A DNA stretch of 64,000 nucleotides. It comes from Halichoerus grypus. Taxonomy: Eukaryota > Chordata > Mammalia > Carnivora > Phocidae. The DNA is taken from NCBI RefSeq assembly GCF_964656455.1, contig NC_135716.1, positions 80,440,484 through 80,504,483 on the forward strand, written 5' to 3'. The position numbers were made by a program, and so were the translations under genes. The notes beneath the pieces are model-generated. The model was not told where the DNA came from and ran no database searches. It saw nothing but the letters and a program-made list of their open reading frames with translations. This document shows positions 1 through 12,378 of the stretch, in pieces (within the stretch, counting starts at the first letter, position 1; each line of letters begins with the position of its first letter).

Positions 1-1447
1 CCATGGAGACAGGATATGAAAAGAATAGCATGACAGGGGAGGGATGGGAAGGAAAGTAGTCTTGGAGCAGAGCCAGATAATGTGGAAGTAATTGAGATTT
101 ACCGGCATAATTGCCATAATCGCTTTTGGATGCACAATAGCTCAAGAGTGTGCCATAGATTCGCATTGATTAGCATTCTGGGGTTACGATGCTTTCATAG
201 AAGACGGCTGATCTACTGCCCTTGCAGTGATTCCTGGAGTTTTCCTTGAGAAGCAATGCAATGGAGAGGAACTCTTGTGCCCCCATCTACACCGTGTGCT
301 GTGCGAGTTCCGTGCCTCACACCTGCACCACTGTGTGCTCTTGGTCAGCCACTTACCTCATCTGTGACCATGGTAAGAAATGACTGTAATAAAGGTCCAT
401 TGTTTTCTAGCTCAGAAGGGAGACCTCAAGCAGTGCAAAAATCAAGGAAGCACTAAAAAATGTTAAATCTCAATATGAGCAGTTAAACCCACTGTGTAAG
501 AACTGATCAACCCTGGCCTGTTTCCCCTTCCTCTAAAACACTGAACTACCATGTTAAGTAGACAACAGGTGTATATGACCATGCGGTTTTTCACCTGAAC
601 CCACAGTGAATGAAAACTCATGCAGGTGCTTTGTCCAGCTGATGGCCTGGCCACACCGACAGTCCCCAGAGATGCTCGGATTTCTTCTCACGAGGGTTCT
701 GCCCATTCACCAAGGCTCTACGTCAGCACGGAGGTAACTTGAACAGGACCATGGAGGAAGCACACCGTAGACTGATAACTTCTCTGGACGGAGAAGAGAA
801 ACATCAAAAAGGCTACTTGCAATGTTGTTTTATGATTTCCACAGAGAGCATAAAGTGAGAACTCAGAGAAATTCTCCTTACACAGGATGGCAACTACACC
901 CTCACTGGGCACAGGACAGAAGCCAGTAACCTACTATGGATATCTTCCCACTGAGACTGGACTCAGTCTCAAAGTCTTCCCCTATAGGACATTCCAGGCA
1001 GCCCAGGCAATCATTCAGGGTGGAATTTAAGACAAAATCTATTCACCATCTCTGTTCAATTAGGGAAAGAAAAATGAAGAAGAGAAAGAGCTGAGTTCCA
1101 GGGTTGGTTCCAGGGCTTTCCAGTTGTGTGGCCTCAGGGAAGCAAGTAACCTACCTGGGGCCAGTCTGATCTTTGAAGTAGTGATCTCAGTAGATGCTGA
1201 GTATTCTTACACAGGGCAGTGGGCAGTGGGACCATGTGGGGAAGGATGTGACAGGAGGAGCCTGCCAACTGTAAAACCAATGTAAAGTGGTTTCATCATC
1301 CTGACGATCCTCACTCTAGTTTGTGATCAGTCTCCCTGAGGCCAATGCACTATGTGTTTTTGGACAAAGAAGCCACGAAGTTTGTTTCAGGTGCTCAAAA
1401 AGGATGTAGGATAGCCACCACATGGAAGGACTAATATGGTTCAATAC
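1..1447. other. Unique non-coding sequence
   Basis: I see no recognisable repeat, exon or RNA gene here. Open frames are short (under 70 codons) on both strands and show no protein-family signature. Composition is ordinary mammalian, with few CpGs. Confidence 0.6.
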
Positions 1448-1680
1448 AGTTCAATAATTATGAGCGCAGAATCTGGAGCCAAACCACCTGGGCCTTAAAT
1501 CCTAATTTACTACAATACAAGCTGAGAGTTAAACCTCTCAGTTTATTCATCTGTAAAATGGGGATGAGACCATATGGTGTGCTATTGGGAGAAATAAACT
1601 GGTTAACATTTATAAAACACCAAGAATGGTACCTGTCATGCAGGAAGCAAGCACTCAGTGTTAGCTATCACTGCTATTGT
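1448..1680 (+). mobile_element. MIR SINE, plus orientation
   Basis: The order of motifs follows the MIR consensus: a TCTGGAGCCA-type segment, then the 'CTCAGTTTATTCATCTGTAAAATGGGGATGAGA' type core, then a tail ending in GGTACCTGTCATG and CACTCAGTGTTAGCTATCA. MIR is an ancient tRNA-derived SINE shared by mammals. This copy is diverged and has no visible target-site duplication, as expected for its age. Confidence 0.85.
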
Positions 1681-4600
1681 TGTAGCTGGCACTAACAGGT
1701 GCAAACACCAGCTGCAGGAGCTACTGAAGTAGCAAGAGCAGGGAAAGGCTCTGAAGGGAGGGAGTCCAGTGCTAATGAGTGTTGATCCACAGCAGGAGCA
1801 ACGGGCTTGGATGGAGAGTTTCGAGTCCAAAGATGGTCATGAAGGAGAATCCACTGGGCCCAGGGAGGGACAAGCTGTGAGGCTTGAGGCTACAAAGGGA
1901 GGAAGATGTGTGGGGATTTGTGTTTCCAAAGCCCACAAAAGGGCTAGAAAGAAAGACCTAGGAATGCCTGGGAAGCAGGTCCACGAGAATCTGGACTTTT
2001 GATTCTTCTCAGATTCAATTCTTCCTACCAAAACAGGTTCTACCTGAATCCTTGCTTCTTCCTGCCTCTGCCTTTATCAATGCTCCTTCTATCTAAGAAG
2101 CCCCAGTTTCATCTTTGAGTGATTTATGAAGGCTGGACTATTACCCAGAATTTCCACTGTAAATCAATCTCCCTCTAAGACAAACACTAATGCATAAGTC
2201 AGAATTCTTTGACTCAAAGAAGTTGATGTGATAGGATGCCTTTCCAACACATCATCCCAGAAACCCCTTACCATCTCTCTTTGTGTCCTCTGCCACAGGT
2301 CCCCCACACCATACTGGAGGGGTTTGCTGGACAGAAGCCGTACCCACGTATCCTCGCAGAGACACTAGTTTTACTTATTGACTTTCTCTACATCCCAGGA
2401 GACAATCAAAATGGAGTGAAAATAGACATCTTATGGCCAAAGACAAAGTACAATTGAATACACTTATCTCATGGAAGCATACCTCTAATTAGCTGAATCA
2501 TTCCTTAAGCAATGGTAAGGAGAGACTGTAACAGATCTGAAACTCTGATAGGCTTTGTCCAATCTGGCAGTGGATTCTTAAATCTGAAATCATCCGCAGC
2601 AACCACTTTTAGAACAGGGCCAATTTGCAGACCTAAATTACTTCTGGCTCCACAGTAGCATCTGCCCATGAAATAAGCTTCTACCAAAAGCTTCAACTCT
2701 CCAGCAGCAATTACCTAGAATGGCTTCAAAACTACATTTCTGCCATTTGAAACTCTTTTCCTCAATTGCCAGCCATCTTGCCTGTTAGCATGCCTGTGGG
2801 AAGGATAGGCTGGCAGTTACAGTGTTGATTTCCTAATTGAAGTCATTGTCCTTGAATACTTTATGACCATTAGACATGTTAGTCTAACTGCATTTAGAGG
2901 TATTCAAAACCTGCCACCTCACAGAAGAAAATTCAGCATGACCTCAGGGATCCAGGTCTTGATGCTTGTCTCAGCTGACTTCTAATTCTGATTTGCAAAC
3001 TCCTACAAGAGGAATTGATGGTCTTTTCCACATAGCACTGAATAGGAAGTGAAAACGACTCAGGGAATGTTTTTGTGACGTGGTAATCAAATCCATTTGT
3101 TAATCACAGATTAATAGTCAGGAAGACACTAAGCATATAAATTACAACAGCCATCAGACTCCCTCAACAAATGTACCCAAGTAGTTCAACCATGGAAAGT
3201 CTCCTCCCCGAAAGCATTCCCCAAATGGTACACCTGGGTCCTGTTAGCCATGCTTGCTGCTGATCCACTGTGAATGCCTACCTCCATGTTTTAATATGGC
3301 CCCACAGTTATTATCAAATGAGTCTTATCTATAGAAAATGTAAATGACCTGTTAGCAATGAAGTATAGATTTATAGTGCACAACGTAACATGAGAAGTAT
3401 AACCACAAAACCCTGCAGTGGTCCCAAGCTCAATATTGCTACCCTTCACCCCAAGAATTCTTCATGGTGGTTACTCCTCAATTACATAGGACACAGGCTC
3501 GATCGAGGCTGAGACACTGTGTGCTCTCTTGATTAAAGCAAGCCCAAGGGCAACAGGATAGATTCCTAACCCCTAGCTTACTTAAACTAACATATACGAA
3601 CAGGAAAATACAGAAAACAGATCTGCCAAGTCCTTGAACAATGTTTCAGTTTTCTCCTGCCTCAAAATTATTTTCTCATGCCAGGGCTGTTATTTTCTCC
3701 AAAGTGTTTCTTACATGAGGGCAAAATCAGTGTAACTTTTCCCATACGTCTTCATCAGATGGTTTAAAAGAACTTTCTATCAGGGGCAGTCATCAAACTC
3801 CTGAGCCAGCCCTGACCCAGAGGTCAGTAGATTTGCATTTGCTCATCCCAAACTATTCATACAGAGTCACACCAATTTCCACTTACCTGGGAAGCAAAGT
3901 TTTGTCCACAGTGGTTCCTAACCCTGCTCTTATCCTACTGAAGTTGGTGAGAAATAAGTTGGGTATTTCCATGAAAAATTCAGAAGACCATGGATAGCCA
4001 AGACAAGTGTTGAGGGTGTGCTAGGCAAGTCCAGGCTCACTATGAAAGCAGAGTTTCTTGTGTAGACTAGATGGCCCAGAGATTTCAGGTCTCTTTGGTG
4101 GCTGAACATAGAAATCCCACCAAGAGGTTTAAGTCCTCCCTCATCTGAAACAGCAGAGCCATCCAGCAGCTCCATTCACTACAGAGAAGGATTAAGAATG
4201 AAGCAACACCAACACCAACAGATCCTCAGGGCAGGAGAATAGCAGCCTAGCTTGGTTTTCAGTTGCCCACAACAATGGTATCAACAAAGTAGGAATACAT
4301 ATAGTTCAGAAATTGTACAGACCAGCAAACATCATATTGTGCTTGTTATTACATTGTGAAAAATGCATCTTTTGTTTTCTTTTAAGGAGTATTATTCAAA
4401 AAGCTAAGTTTGTTAAGATACCTCCTGGAAAGTTTAATTACTTGAAATTTTGGTGGCCATAGTTTTCTTCCTCTGTGGGCTTCCCAGCAAGGTTAATCTT
4501 AAATACAGAAATTTCCTTTCCCTGTCCTCCCCAGTTCTCCTTTCTTTCCAACTCATTCAAGTACATGGTTAGGCTCCATTCCTGTTCTCAGTGAAGTATA

Positions 4601-6597
4601 CAGTCGTCCCTGCCAGATTTCCTACAGCTGCCTTCCCTGAGTGCATCTGCTGTAGAGCTTCCCTACTTGAAAGGTATCCTAGAAAGCCTGGCCTCATCTA
4701 ATTCCCAGAGAAGATCCCAGAATCCATGAGACAACAGATAACAGCTGGTCCAGCAATTGTTGTCCAAACTTTTAAGGCCACAACCGACAAACCACAAGAA
4801 TAAACTTGAGTAAGGCAGAATGACTTGCCTGAGGGGTTTCTGGACAAAGACAGAGTGGGTAAGAGGGTGAGTGGTTGTGGCCAAGGATGCAGTGGCTCCC
4901 TGGTTCAACCCTGCACGTTTGCCCATGCTTAGTGCTAGGCATCCATGATATCATAATCATTTCCATCTTGGTAACTACTGCCATATCATAAACACAAAAT
5001 TATGACTTCATGGGAGGATAAGCCAAATGAGAAGCAGAACTGTGAGGGAAAGTATGCTTGTTAAAGCAAAACTATTTTCAATAATTGGAAGAGGGATTTG
5101 AGAAACTAATTCTGGCCAAGAACCTTTTTTTTTTATTAAAATGTTCTCAGCATTGGAGCTGTGTCCAAACCAACACTGCTGACACATATATGACAGTCGG
5201 GAATAAATGAGCCTCCAAGAAATTGTCTGAAGAGCAAGATGGGAGGCCAGAGGCCACCCAAGGTCTTCCAATAGAGTGCCTTAAACTCCCAGAGCCCACT
5301 ACCTTCCTACCACATAGGTGGGACCCATTCCCTTGTGATTTTGAAGTAAAGGGATATTTATTTTCCTGAGGCTATGTCTCATGGTGGAAAGTAGCTAATT
5401 TCCACTGACCAACACTGACAGACCATTTGATTCATCTCTGAGTAAAAATTAGGGGCAAGAGTATCCAAAGTGAGGTGGCAAGAGGAAGGAGCAAGATGAG
5501 CAGTCTAAAAGGCCACACAGCACTTGCTCAACAATCACCAAACTCCTTCCAGAACAGCAGGGTGAAATGACAAAAGTCTGCTGGTGCTGCCTATCAGGAT
5601 GTGGTACAGGTAGATTCCATAGCAAATACTGGTCCCATTGCCCATGCTCTTGTAGCTTCCACAAGCCGTCCCATTGCTAATGGGTTAGCATGTAAATGTA
5701 CTTACCCCAAACAGATGCAGAAAAAATATAAAGTGCAAATAGAATCAAGGCCATACAGCAACCGAAGAATACAATGCAAGTCTGCCAGGGCACCACTTCA
5801 TGATCCTCTCATCATAAACAGAATGATGGGAAATGCAAAGATTTATACACGCACATTAAACATTGGAACTAATAGTTTGATAGTACATGTCACCTGTGCC
5901 TTTGTCACACAGGGTCATCCAGACAATTAAAGTGATCTCAGTGAGTTTCCAAGTAGGGCAAAAGGGTTTAAGGAACACTTTTTTTTTTCTCTGTGGAATG
6001 GAGCTTCGCCCTTTGCACAGAAACCTCTGCAAAAATTATGATTGAAATCATTCAGGTGAAAAGAATGCCACTCTAGGAGACCTGGGACTCACATTCAGGA
6101 AGGAGGACATGATAGGAAGTAGTGCAGGTGGTCTTGAGGGAGTTGCTGCAAAAGTGAGGTGCAGTTGCACAGGAAACACTTCCTATAAGTGAGAAGAAAA
6201 AGTGTGCATTCAGCAACCGGGAGATGGTAAATGTGAAGGAGAGAGGAAATAACTCACCAATCTGAATTGTGTCTTAAAATACAACATATTCCATGCTGAT
6301 CAACCAAGTATCTGGCAGGAAAAGTATTTTGACTTTTATATCCTTTTCTTCAGACAAAGAACTCTGTGTATCAGTATATATTTAAATAGGTGTGCTTTTA
6401 GGACAGCTGCTGAGAAATGACCCTGTTCTTAAAGCAGGAAGAGGCTGATGCTAATACTGGATAAACACAAAGCCACCTGTAGGAGTCCACAATTGAATCC
6501 ATCCAAAAGACAAAATCTTAACTGAAATTGGATCAGATTATATATAGGCTACTAAAAGGAGAAGAAGACTCTTCTAGAACCTCCAAAATGCTGCCTA
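1681..6597. other. Unique sequence, nothing recognised
   Basis: This is nearly 5 kb with no repeat or gene I can name. A plus-strand open frame of 109 codons at 5601-5930 is the longest, but it has no family signature, no codon bias I can see and no splice context. Short T-runs occur near 5126 and 5978. Diverged MIR or DNA-transposon relics below my recognition limit may be present. Confidence 0.5.
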
Positions 6598-6800
6598 TGT
6601 TAATTCACCTCTACCACTTACTAATGGAGTCACCTTCAACAAGTGACAATCCCTCTCTGTCTCAGTTTCCTTCTGTAAAATAAAAATAGTAATAATACCT
6701 ACCTCATGATGTTGTTGGAAAGATTAGAGCGAATAAGTGTAAAGCCCTTAATGGAGCCCGGTACATAATAAACTCTAAAAACACGTTGGCTATCTTTGCT
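6598..6800 (+). mobile_element. MIR SINE, plus orientation
   Basis: The MIR core is plain: CTACCACTTACTAATGGAGT, then CTCTGTCTCAGTTTCC, TCTGTAAAATAAAAATAGTAA, and CCTACCTCATGATGTTGTT, ending near AAGTGTAAAGCCCTTA. Orientation is plus. It is diverged and without a target-site duplication, so it is ancient. Confidence 0.9.
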
Positions 6801-7464
6801 ATTCTGTAAAGATTAGCCTGCAGCACTGTTTGGTGTAAAGTAGGACTTCCTTCAGAAAGCAATAGTTGGTGTCACTGTTGTTATTGTTACGAGAAAACTC
6901 TCATTCCTCCAACAACGAATATCTAGCACACACACAGCACACTTCTCTGCACTGAATATACCCACTCGGAATGATAGTGAATTATTCAGTACCACTCTGT
7001 CTCTTGTTTTGACTATGTGTTCTTTGAGATGCCATCCCAAAACCCAGCTCCTACTGCCATTTTTTTTATTCACTTTAACACTTCCCCCATTAACCTGCAA
7101 ACTCCTTTTTACACCTTTCTTGATTTATGGAAAGCATGGGCAATAAGTGAGGGGAAATGAAAAAGACAGTTATCATAACATCTTCATATTCCTCTCCTGC
7201 TACAGAGAGGTAAAGGGACTATGGTGGAATCTTTACGTGAAGAAAGGGAAGGAGTTAACCTGTAATTGTCAGGAAAAAGATGGGATTTAGTTTGCCAATT
7301 GGCCAACAACACCTTGTGAATCTAATACTTGGCTTCCTTGATTATTCTGTTTCAAGTACAATCTAGTTTCATTTTCTCAAGAGAAATTGACCAAATCACT
7401 TTGTCGAAATTTCTGCCCTGTCAATGCTCAGGGCCATTTCCTTAATAAGTTAAAAGATTCATAT
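6801..7464. other. Unique sequence
   Basis: No repeat or coding signal recognised. It separates a MIR from the 3' end of an antisense L1M. Confidence 0.5.
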
Positions 7465-8450
7465 GTTATTTTTTGATAAAATTTTTGTTTGGAAATATTT
7501 GTAGATTCACATGCAGTTGTAAGAAGTAACATAAAGAGATCCTTGTACCCTTTATCCAGATTCCCACAAAGCAATATCTTGCAAACTATAATATAGTATC
7601 ACAGCCAGTATGTTGACATTGTTACAGTCAAGATACAGGACATTTTCATTACTGCAAGTATACCTCATATTGACATTTTATAGCCACACACCCACTTGTC
7701 TCCCATACATACCACCTCCTTAATCTGCACCAACCACTAATCTGTTTGCTATGTCTGTAATTTGGTTACTTCAAGATACCAAACAGTATGTAACATTTTT
7801 AGATTGACTTTTCTCACTTAGCATAATTCCCTCAAGATTCATGCAGATTGATGCAAGAATCAACAATTTGTTCCTTTTTCTTATTGAGTAGTACTCTCTA
7901 CCGTGTTGCTGTGCCACAGTTTAACCATGCATTCAATGAAAGACATCTGGATTGTTTCAAGTTTGTGGCTATGACAAACAAGTGTGCCATGAACATTCTT
8001 GTGCACCTTTTTGTGTGAATATGTCTTCATTTCTCTAAGATAAATGCCCAGGAGTGTGAGTGATAGATTATATGGTAGTTGCATGTTTAGTTTTTTTAAA
8101 AATCCACCAACCTGTATAATTGTATTCTGGCCAGTAATATGAATGCTCCAATTTCTCTGCATCTTTGCCAGGATTTGGTGTTGTGACTTCCTTTTATTTT
8201 AGATATTCTGATAGGTATGTAGTAATATTTCATTGTGGTTTTAACTCTCATTTCCCTAATGGTTAATGATGTTGAACATCTTTTTGTGTGCTCATTTGAC
8301 ACATGTATATCCTCACCAGTGGAATATCATTTCCCATCTTTTGCCCATCTTTTAATTGGATTGTTTGGTTTTTTTACTGTTCAGTTTTGAGAGGTCTTTA
8401 TGGATTCTAGATATTGGCCCTTTGTGAGGTGTGTGGTTTGCGAATATTTT

Positions 8451-8940
8451 CTTTTTTTTTTATTATGTTATGTTAGTCACCATATAGTACTTCATTAGTT
8501 TTTGATGTAGTGTTCCATGATTCATTGTTTGCGAATAACACCCAAGTGCTCATTGTAATACGTGCCGTCCTTAATACCCATCACCAGGTCAACTTATCCC
8601 CCCACCCTCCTCCCCTCAGTCTGTTTCCCAGAGTCCATAATCTCTCATGGTTCGTCTCCCCCTCCAATTTCCCCCACTTCATTTTTCCCTTCCTTCTCCT
8701 AAAGTCTGCCATGCTATTCCTTATGTTCCACATATGAGTGAAACCATATGATAATTGTCTTTCTCTGCTTGATTTATTTCACTTAGCATAATCCCCTCCA
8801 GTTCCATCCATGTTGATACAAATGATGGGTATTAATCCGTGCTGATGGCTGAGTAATATTCCATTGTATATATGTACCATATCTTCTTTATCCATTCATC
8901 TATTGAAGGGCATCTTGGCTCCTTCAACAATTTGGCCATT
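8451..8940 (-). mobile_element. 5'-truncated carnivore L1, 3' module B only
   Basis: This is the minus-strand 3' end of a carnivore L1: the last part of ORF2, then a 3' UTR carrying only the module here called B. Its terminus, in sense, contains AATCATGGAACACTACATC and a TAACATAACATAATAAA end. It is flanked by an 11-bp duplication with one mismatch: GCGAATATTTT at 8440-8450 and GCAAATATTTT at 8941-8951. It lies inside the older L1M. Because it lacks module A it is informative about the origin of the dimeric 3' UTR found in younger copies. Confidence 0.9.
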
Positions 8941-9154
8941 GCAAATATTTTATCTCTAACTTATCTTTTCATACTCTTAACAGGGTCTTTCACAAAACAA
9001 AGGCTTTTCAGTTTGATAAACTCAGTCCAACTTATCCATTTCTTCTTTAATGGATCATACCTTTTTTGGCATCAAATCTGGTAACTCTTTAGCTAGCTCT
9101 GATTCATAAAGATTTTCTCTTTTATTTCCTGTAAGTTAAAAATTTTCCAGTTTA

Positions 9155-9344
9155 GAGGTGCCTGGGTGGCTCAGTCGGTTAAGCCTCTGTCTTTGGCTCA
9201 GGTCATGATCCCAGGGTGCTGGGATCGAGCCCCACGTTGAGCTCCCTGCTCAGCGGAGAGCCTGCTTCTCCTTTTCCTTCTGCCTACTTGTGTTCTCTCT
9301 CTATCTCTCTGTCAAATAAATAAATAAAATCTTTTTAAAAAAAT
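9155..9344 (+). mobile_element. CanSINE (tRNA-derived SINE), plus
   Basis: The head GGTGCCTGGGTGGCTCAGTC carries the pol III A box and GGGATCGAGCCC the B box. The body ends in a CT-rich stretch, then GTCAAATAAATAAATAAAATC and an A-tail. A 14-bp duplication with one mismatch flanks it: AATTTTCCAGTTTA at 9141-9154 and AATTTACCAGTTTA at 9345-9358. It interrupts the antisense L1M. Confidence 0.95.
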
Positions 9345-9475
9345 AATTTACCAGTTTACATTTAAGCCTGTGATACACTTTGAGTTAATTTTTGTGCAAG
9401 TGTAAGACATAAGGTGAAGTATATGTTTTTGCCTACAGATGTCCAAATTTTTCTGCAGTATTTGTTAAAAATGCT

Positions 9476-9868
9476 AAATCACAGACCTGTACCTCTGAAA
9501 CTAATAATACATTATATGTTAAAAAAAAAAAAAAGAAGAAGAAGAAGAAGAAGATAGCAGGAAGGGAAAAATGAAGGGGGGGGACATCGGAGAGGGAGAC
9601 GAACCATGAGAGCCTATGGACTCTGAGAAACAAACTGAGGGTTCTAGAGGGGAGAGGGGGTGGGGGGATGGCTTAGCCTGCTGATGGGTATTAAAGAGGT
9701 CACATACTGCATGGAGCACTGGGTCTTATACGCAAACAATGAATCATGGAACACTACATCTAAAACTAATGATGTAATGTATGGTGATTAACATAACAAT
9801 AAAAAATTAAAAAAACTAATGATGTAAAGTATGGTGATTAACATAACAATAAAATTTAAAAAAATTTT
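9476..9868 (+). mobile_element. Severely 5'-truncated young L1 with duplicated 3' terminus
   Basis: The element begins inside 3' UTR module A (AATCACAGACCTGTACCTC). It runs through the A-rich/(GAA)n spacer at 9520-9554 and then module B. The terminal segment, from AAACTAATGATGTAA to AACATAACAATAAAA, occurs twice in tandem with a 50-bp offset (about 9763-9804 and 9813-9854). The flanking duplication is short: AAATGCT at 9469-9475 and 9871-9877. It lies in sense orientation within the antisense L1M. Confidence 0.88.
9520..9554 (+). repeat. A-run plus (GAA)n microsatellite in L1 3' UTR
   Basis: About 14 A followed by roughly seven GAA units. This is the spacer between modules A and B of the young L1 3' UTR. 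Homologous spacers at 12786, 15581 and 59762 differ in length, so the tract is hypervariable between copies. Confidence 0.9.
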
Positions 9869-11416
9869 TTAAATGCTGTCTTTCCTTCATTGAATTGCTT
9901 TTATTACTTTGTCAAAGTTCAGCTGGGCATATCTCTATGGATCTTTCTCTGAGTTCTCTGTTGCAATGACAAAGGTATCCATCCCTCCACCAACACCACA
10001 CAGTCTTGATTACTGTAACTATATAGTAAGTTTTGAAAATGAGTAGAATGATTTCTCCCACCTTATTCTTCTTTTTCAAAATGGTTTTAGCTAGACTAGT
10101 TCCTTTGACTTTCCATATAAAGTCTAGAATAATCTTGTCTATATCTAGAAAATGCTTGGCTGGGACTTTGTGAGGAATTGCATTAAACCTGTGTTATCAG
10201 TCTGGGGAGTCTGACATTCATATTACATTGAGTCTTCCATGAACTCACTATGTCTCTCCATATTTTAAGTTCTTTGATTTCTCATACAAGTCCTGTACAT
10301 GTTTTCTGAGATTTATACGAAGAAAATTTGTAAAATTTTTAAGAATTTCATTTTTGAGTAAATAGAAATTATATTTTTAATTTTGGTGTCCATATGTACA
10401 TTGCTAGTATATAGAAATACAATTGACTTTTCATGTACATCTCATATCCTGTGACATTGACAAATTAATTTTTTAGTTCTGGAAGCTTTATTGTAGAGTC
10501 CTTGACATTTCTACAGAGACAAACATGGCATCTACAAACAGAGACAGTAATTTATTTCTTCCATTTTAACCTGTATGCTTTTTATTTCCTTCTTTTTTTA
10601 CTTACTGCACAGGACGGAATTTCCAGCACCTTGTTAAATAAAAGTGGTGAGAACAAATATCCTTGACTTGTTTCCTGAGATGTAAAACATTCAGTATTTC
10701 ACCATCAAGTATAATATTGGCTGTAGGCCTTTTGTACATGCTCTTTATCAAGTTAAGGGAAATCCCCGCTATTCCTATTTTTCTGAAAGTTTTTATCATG
10801 AATGGGTGTTGAATTCTGTAAATTTTTTTTATGATCATGTGATATGATACCGTGATTTTTCTGTTAAAAAGGTAGCTTACATTGATTGCTTCTTGAATAT
10901 TGAACCATCTTTTCATCCCTGAAGTAAAACCTACTTGGTGACAGTGTACAATTCTTTTAAATTTTACTTGCTAACATTTTGTTAAAGCATTTTATGTTGT
11001 ATTCATGAGGAAGAATGGTCTATCATTTTCTCTTTTGTACTTTTTCTGGTTTTAGTATTATGGTAACACCAGTTCCCTTTTCTTCCATTTTCTGGGAGGA
11101 TTCTGTAGAATTAATGTTAATTCTTCTTTAGACATTTAGTTGAATTATCCAGTGAAACAACTGAGCCTGAGGTTTTTTTTCCTCAGGAGCTTAATTATGA
11201 ACTCAATTTGCTTAATAGCTGTAGTTTATTTAAATTACCTTTTTCATATTGAGTGAGTTGGGATAGTTTTTTGTTTTTTTGAGGAATTGGTGCATTTTAC
11301 CTAAGGTGCAAAATCTATGCAGGTAGAGCTGTTTGTAATATTCCCTTATTATCCTTTTGATGTCTTCATGGTCTCTAGTAATACCTCGTTTCATTTCCGA
11401 TGTTGGTAATTTGTGT

Positions 11417-11449
11417 CTTTCCTTCCTTCCTTCCTTCCTTCCTTCCTTC
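11417..11449 (+). repeat. (TTCC)n microsatellite
   Basis: About eight TTCC units lie within the antisense L1M ORF2 remnant, so the repeat grew after the L1 inserted. Confidence 0.95.
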
Positions 11450-11480
11450 GCCTTGCTTGGTTTGTCAATTGCATTGACAA

Positions 11481-12006
11481 ATAATTTACTTTTTTGTCTT
11501 GCTCCCCACCTGTCTTTCATGTACCTTAAGATCTTTTTTCCCTTGTCCATAACTCATGTTTTCTTGCTCTCTCTTCTAGCATTTACCCATTCCCAGCACC
11601 CCTGGGGCTGCCACAAATTCCACCATGCAGCAGTCCTGAGCCAGTCTTCCCCCCCACACACACACTTGTCCTCCACATTCTAGGAGCTTTGCATCTTCTG
11701 ATGGAGTGCACCTACAGGTGTCTCAGGTTCAGCATGTTCACAATACTCTTTATCTTCTCTAAATCCACCACCCTTTACCACAAAAAATTTTCATCTTTTT
11801 CAGTTTTATGTTTCAATAATGACCACACATTCCTCCCACCATTCAGAAAAGGCTTTAACAGGGAAAATGGAATTTGAATAGACTTTGAAGCAGAGACAGG
11901 AGTTTGACAGGCAAAGTTGGGGAAATAAAATGAGTAAATACATACAGGCATGTAGTTATGGTATATGCTCAAGGTGCTGTGTATGTTTGACTGCAGTAAA
12001 GCATGT
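11481..12006. other. Unique sequence
   Basis: No repeat or gene recognised. A short C-run with (CA)n lies at 11650-11666. Confidence 0.5.
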
Positions 12007-12378
12007 TCATTCACTCATAAAGCCAATAAATGTGTAAGTGTCTGCTATGGACCAGGCACTATTCTAAGCACTATCTAGACAGTGGTGAAGAAAAACTGAT
12101 GCCTGGTCCCTGCCCTCACGGAGCAAAGTCTAATGAGGGAGACAGATATTTGTCAACATACTAATACAGGTGCAGCAGTGATTGCATTGAGTAACTGCCT
12201 TAAGTGAAAAAAGCAGATGGTGATGAAAGAGACTAGGGTGGGTGAAAGAGCATGAGGTTGGGTGTCAGGACATCTCAGAGGGAGCCATGCTGAGAATTAG
12301 TGGCACCCAGGAGATCAAGAGCAGGGCCCAGTCTGGGAAAAGAGCCCATCCACAGGCATAATCAGAAGAGGGCTGCTC

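Larger units (their letters stand above)
7465..11480 (-). mobile_element. Old L1M LINE, antisense, split by three insertions
   Basis: Reading the minus strand from 11480 down gives decayed L1 ORF2. The IREYYKQLY segment lies near 11350, and the reverse-transcriptase stretch around 10600-10916 reads MKRWFNIQEAINV and later IAGISLNLIKSMYKRPTANI. The ORF2 tail and 3' UTR end near 7465 with the typical 'ATGTGAATCTACAAATATTTCC' type terminus. The host element is present as 7465-8439, 8951-9141, 9359-9468 and 9878-11480. The gaps are a younger antisense L1 (8451-8940), a CanSINE (9155-9344) and a young sense L1 (9476-9868). All reading frames are broken. The L1M class is my recognition; the subfamily is not determined. 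Confidence 0.85.

Noticed and set aside
3905..3930. CAGTGGTTCCTAACCCTG as the terminus of a MER5/hAT transposon
   Set aside because: Sequence after the first 20 bases does not follow the family and no opposite terminus was found.
5601..5930. 109-codon plus-strand open frame in unique sequence
   Set aside because: No family signature, no exon structure and ordinary base composition. Length is within chance for 64 kb read in six frames.
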